NCBI GenBank assembly: GCA_003663535.1
Contig: QMUE01000057.1
Location: 1-7,275 of the forward strand
DNA length: 7,275 bases
Direction of reading: 5' to 3'
DNA from: Thermococci archaeon
GTDB lineage: Archaea > Methanobacteriota_B > Thermococci > Thermococcales > Thermococcaceae
Below the pieces are notes generated by a model. The model saw nothing but the letters and a program-made list of their open reading frames with translations. It did no database searches and had not been told where the DNA came from. Below, piece by piece: positions 4,922 to 7,275 of this stretch. Each line of letters starts with the position of its first letter. Within the stretch, counting starts at the first letter, position 1. The position numbers were made by a program, and so were the translations under genes.

Positions 4922-5200
4922 ATGATAAAAAGAATGCTTTGTAAAGATCTATATAAGGAGATAGAAAGATTGGAGCGCTCCATTATCGAATTGGAGGAGC
5001 AGATCATTGAGTTAAAGACTCAGCTTAACATGAAAACTGAGGAGGCTACAAGCCTTTATATTGAAAATCAAAACTTAATACATAAGGTAGAAATGTTGGA
5101 AAAGACTCACAAACAGCTCATTGAGATGTTCAAAAAAATGAAAGTGCCTTTTGTCGTTGTGGATGAGGATGAGTTTGAAGACGTGGAGATTGGCAAGTAA
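4922..5200 (+). CDS. Small coiled-coil protein of unknown function
   Basis: A 92-residue protein from ATG 4922, not recognised as a named family. Residues about 10-72 show heptad spacing of Leu/Ile with abundant Glu/Lys (LYKEIERLERSI, IELEEQIIEL, IENQNLIHKVEML), so a parallel or antiparallel coiled coil is likely. It then has a hydrophobic MKVPFVVV and a very acidic tail (DEDEFEDVE) resembling an interaction peptide. There is no signal peptide or membrane helix. The start is uncertain: no SD exists before ATG 4922, where the guide RNA ends; ATG 4934 is in frame but also lacks one; TTG 4970 has AAGGAG (4955-4960) nine bases upstream, and that choice would remove 16 residues. It precedes alaS with an 87-base gap and alaS has its own promoter, so no functional link is implied. 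Confidence 0.65.
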   Translation: MIKRMLCKDLYKEIERLERSIIELEEQIIELKTQLNMKTEEATSLYIENQNLIHKVEMLEKTHKQLIEMFKKMKVPFVVVDEDEFEDVEIGK

Positions 5201-5231
5201 TTCTGCATAATTTATGAAGTCTCCTTCAGAC

Positions 5232-5247
5232 AAAGACTTTTTAATAT
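5232..5247 (+). promoter_or_regulatory. Promoter of alaS
   Basis: AAAGAC (BRE-like, 5232-5237) is followed by TTTTTAATAT (5238-5247), one of the better BRE/TATA matches in the window. A start about 25 bases downstream, near 5268, leaves a leader of about 20 bases containing the GGTGAT site. Confidence 0.6.
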
Positions 5248-5277
5248 GAAAAGCAACTTTTAGGTAGACTAAGGGAT

Positions 5278-5283
5278 GGTGAT
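5278..5283 (+). promoter_or_regulatory. Shine-Dalgarno site deciding the alaS start
   Basis: GGTGAT is followed by GATC and ATG 5288, the same 4-base spacing as the eL41 start. The in-frame ATGs at 5276 and 5282 overlap or precede this site; ATG 5294 would be ten bases away. Confidence 0.65.
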
Positions 5284-5287
5284 GATC

Positions 5288-7275
5288 ATGGACATGAGCA
5301 CAAGGATGTTCAAAGAGGAGGGCTGGATAAGAAAGACTTGTAAAGTATGTGGAAAACCTTTCTGGACGGTAGATCCGGATAGAGAGACATGTGGAGATCC
5401 TCCATGTGACGAGTATGAATTTATAGGTAAACCAGGTATTCCAAGGAAATACACGTTGGAAGAGATGAGAGAAGCTTTTCTAAGTTATTTTGAAAGAAAC
5501 AATCATGGAAGGGTTAAAAGATACCCGGTACTCCCAAGATGGAGAGATGATGTTCTTTTAGTGGGTGCTAGTATCATGGATTTTCAGCCTTGGGTCATAA
5601 GTGGAGAAGCTGATCCCCCTGCAAATCCTCTCACAATCTCTCAACCCTCAATAAGGTTTACTGACATTGATAACGTTGGAATTACTGGCAGACACTTCAC
5701 GATATTCGAGATGATGGCCCATCATGCTTTTAACTATCCAGAGAAGCCAATATACTGGATGGATGAAACTGTAGAATATGCATATGAATTTTTCACCAAA
5801 GATTTGGGAATGAAAGGTGAGGACATAACCTTTAAAGAAAACCCATGGTCAGGAGGAGGAAATGCAGGTCCAGCTTTTGAAGTTCTTTACAGAGGGCTAG
5901 AGGTAGCTACATTGGTTTTCATGCAATATAAATTGGCCCCACCCGATGCAGATCCTTCTCAAATAGTGGAGATTAAAGGAGACAAATATGTTCCAATGGA
6001 TACAAGAGTTGTTGATACTGGATATGGCCTTGAAAGATTAGTTTGGATGAGCCAAGGGACACCAACAGCTTATGACGCTGTTCTTGGTTATGTTGTTAAA
6101 CCTCTGAAGAGAATGGCTGGAATTGATAAAATAGACGATAGGATTCTTATGGAAAACTCTAGATTGGCTGGAATGTTTGATATAGAAGATAGGGGAGATT
6201 TAAGAGTGCTAAGGGAAACAGTTGCTAAAAATGTAGATATAGCTCCGGATGAGCTAACAAGGCTTGTCAGGCCGTATGAGTTAATCTACGCAATAGCGGA
6301 TCACACAAAGGCCCTAACATTTATGTTAGCTGATGGGGTTGTTCCATCGAATGCTAAAGCTGGTTATTTAGCTAGATTACTCATAAGAAAGAGTATAAGA
6401 CACCTTAGAGAATTAGGCCTGCAGATTCCACTTAGTGAGATAGTAGCAATGCACATAAAGGAACTTCACAAGACATTCCCAGAGTTTAAGGAAATGGAAG
6501 ATGTTGTCCTTGATATGGTAGAGGTGGAGGAAAGGAAATATGCTGACACATTGGACAGGGGTAATGACCTTGTCAGGAGGGAAATTGAAAGACTTAAGAA
6601 GCAGGGAGTTGGAGAACTTCCACTGGAGAGGTTAATGCTTTTCTACGAGAGTCATGGTTTAACCCCTGAGATTGTGAAGGAAATAGCTGAAAAAGAGAGC
6701 ATGACAGTTCACATTCCGGATAATTTCTACAGTCTCGTTGCTAAAGAAGCCGAAAAGGGTAGTAAGGGGGAAGAGGAAAAGAAAATAGTAGATTTTGAGC
6801 TTGTTCAAGATTTGCCAGACACTAGAACTTTGTATTATGAAGAGCCACTCATGAAAGAATTTGACGCTAAAGTGCTTGGAGTAATGGAAGATTGGGTGGT
6901 TTTAGATGCAACGGCCTTTTACCCAGAAGGGGGAGGGCAACCCTGTGACTTAGGAGAGCTGAACGGTGTTGAAGTCTTAGATGTCCAAAAAGTTGGAAAG
7001 ATAATCCTCCACAAGGTGAAAGAACCTGAAAAGTTCAAGGAAGGGGGAATTGTCCATGGAAAGATTAACTGGGAGAGAAGAATACAACATATGAGGCACC
7101 ACACTGGCACTCACGTTCTTATGGGAGCTCTTGTTAGAGTCCTCGGAAAACATGTGTGGCAGGCAGGTTCCCAGTTAAGCACTGATTGGGCCAGACTAGA
7201 CATAGCCCACTATAAACGGGTAAGTGAAGAGGAACTTAAGGAGATAGAGCTCTTGGCAAATAGAATTGTGATGGA
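5288..7275 (+). CDS. alaS: Alanyl-tRNA synthetase, archaeal type (3' end outside the window)
   Basis: 662 codons are visible without a stop, of about 900 expected; the gene runs off the right edge. It charges tRNA-Ala with alanine in the cytoplasm. The archaeal N-terminal zinc motif is present: C18, C21, C35, C40 (CKVCG, then CGDPPC). The class II catalytic core follows, with SQPSIRFTD, motif 2 ([15 protein letters not shown], from G134) and motif 3 ([10 protein letters not shown]245-R250). The tRNA-recognition helical domain is about 270-480. The editing domain begins near 560 ([15 protein letters not shown]) with the first zinc motif H605-TGT-H609; the matching Cys and His lie outside the window. 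The start ATG 5288 fits GGTGAT with GATC spacing; ATG 5276, 5282 and 5294 are in-frame alternatives. It appears to have its own promoter. Nothing is broken or unusual in the visible part. Confidence 0.97.
   Translation, partial: MDMSTRMFKEEGWIRKTCKVCGKPFWTVDPDRETCGDPPCDEYEFIGKPGIPRKYTLEEMREAFLSYFERNNHGRVKRYPVLPRWRDDVLLVGASIMDFQPWVISGEADPPANPLTISQPSIRFTDIDNVGITGRHFTIFEMMAHHAFNYPEKPIYWMDETVEYAYEFFTKDLGMKGEDITFKENPWSGGGNAGPAFEVLYRGLEVATLVFMQYKLAPPDADPSQIVEIKGDKYVPMDTRVVDTGYGLERLVWMSQGTPTAYDAVLGYVVKPLKRMAGIDKIDDRILMENSRLAGMFDIEDRGDLRVLRETVAKNVDIAPDELTRLVRPYELIYAIADHTKALTFMLADGVVPSNAKAGYLARLLIRKSIRHLRELGLQIPLSEIVAMHIKELHKTFPEFKEMEDVVLDMVEVEERKYADTLDRGNDLVRREIERLKKQGVGELPLERLMLFYESHGLTPEIVKEIAEKESMTVHIPDNFYSLVAKEAEKGSKGEEEKKIVDFELVQDLPDTRTLYYEEPLMKEFDAKVLGVMEDWVVLDATAFYPEGGGQPCDLGELNGVEVLDVQKVGKIILHKVKEPEKFKEGGIVHGKINWERRIQHMRHHTGTHVLMGALVRVLGKHVWQAGSQLSTDWARLDIAHYKRVSEEELKEIELLANRIVM

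Noticed and set aside
5276..5287. Upstream in-frame ATG codons (5276, 5282) as the alaS start
   Set aside because: They overlap the GGTGAT ribosome-binding site; ATG 5288 has the same spacing as the eL41 start.
6919..7110. 63-codon open frame on the - strand
   Set aside because: It is antisense to the conserved editing domain of alaS and has no independent support.

Overview
The window looks like a piece of a Thermococcales chromosome (Thermococcus or Pyrococcus; I cannot tell which). The support is: base composition of very roughly 40% GC by eye; Lys/Glu/Ile-rich proteins; archaeal GGTGAT ribosome-binding sites; BRE/TATA promoters; the archaeal form of alanyl-tRNA synthetase; a nitrilase very like the characterised Pyrococcus abyssi enzyme; and archaeal RNA-biology genes (eL41 and a box C/D guide RNA). 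I see no transposon, CRISPR array, tRNA or rRNA.

Layout. (1) 1-635, + strand: the C-terminal tail of a KaiC/RecA-like ATPase, then a tightly coupled small protein of unknown function. (2) 720-2405, + strand: a three-part M28-type metallopeptidase-like protein of the DUF4910 kind (PA-like insert, zinc-peptidase core, C-terminal helical/winged-helix region). It converges with and overlaps the next gene by 24 bases. (3) 3572-2382, - strand: ribosomal protein eL41 (only 37 aa, easily missed), then a COG1407-type metallophosphoesterase, then a small winged-helix regulator that seems to have its own promoter in the end of the phosphoesterase gene. (4) 3585-3978: an AT-rich divergent intergenic region with a 19-bp palindrome, a direct repeat and several promoter-like boxes, but no convincing gene. 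(5) 3979-4773, + strand: nitrilase-superfamily amidohydrolase with an intact Glu-Lys-Cys triad and a T-rich terminator. (6) about 4863-4920, + strand: a canonical box C/D guide RNA, C-D'-C'-D, fitted between the nitrilase terminator and the next start codon. (7) 4922-5200, + strand: a small coiled-coil protein of unknown function. (8) 5288 to the right edge: alaS, cut off at residue 662 of an expected ~900.

Functional theme: much of the window serves translation (eL41, AlaRS, the methylation-guide RNA), interleaved with hydrolases and two small unknown proteins. The most interesting point is the box C/D RNA. The complement of its first guide reads as a tRNA-Trp(CCA) anticodon stem-loop, with the predicted 2'-O-methylation at position 32. 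The RNA also ends only a few bases before a start codon that lacks its own Shine-Dalgarno sequence.
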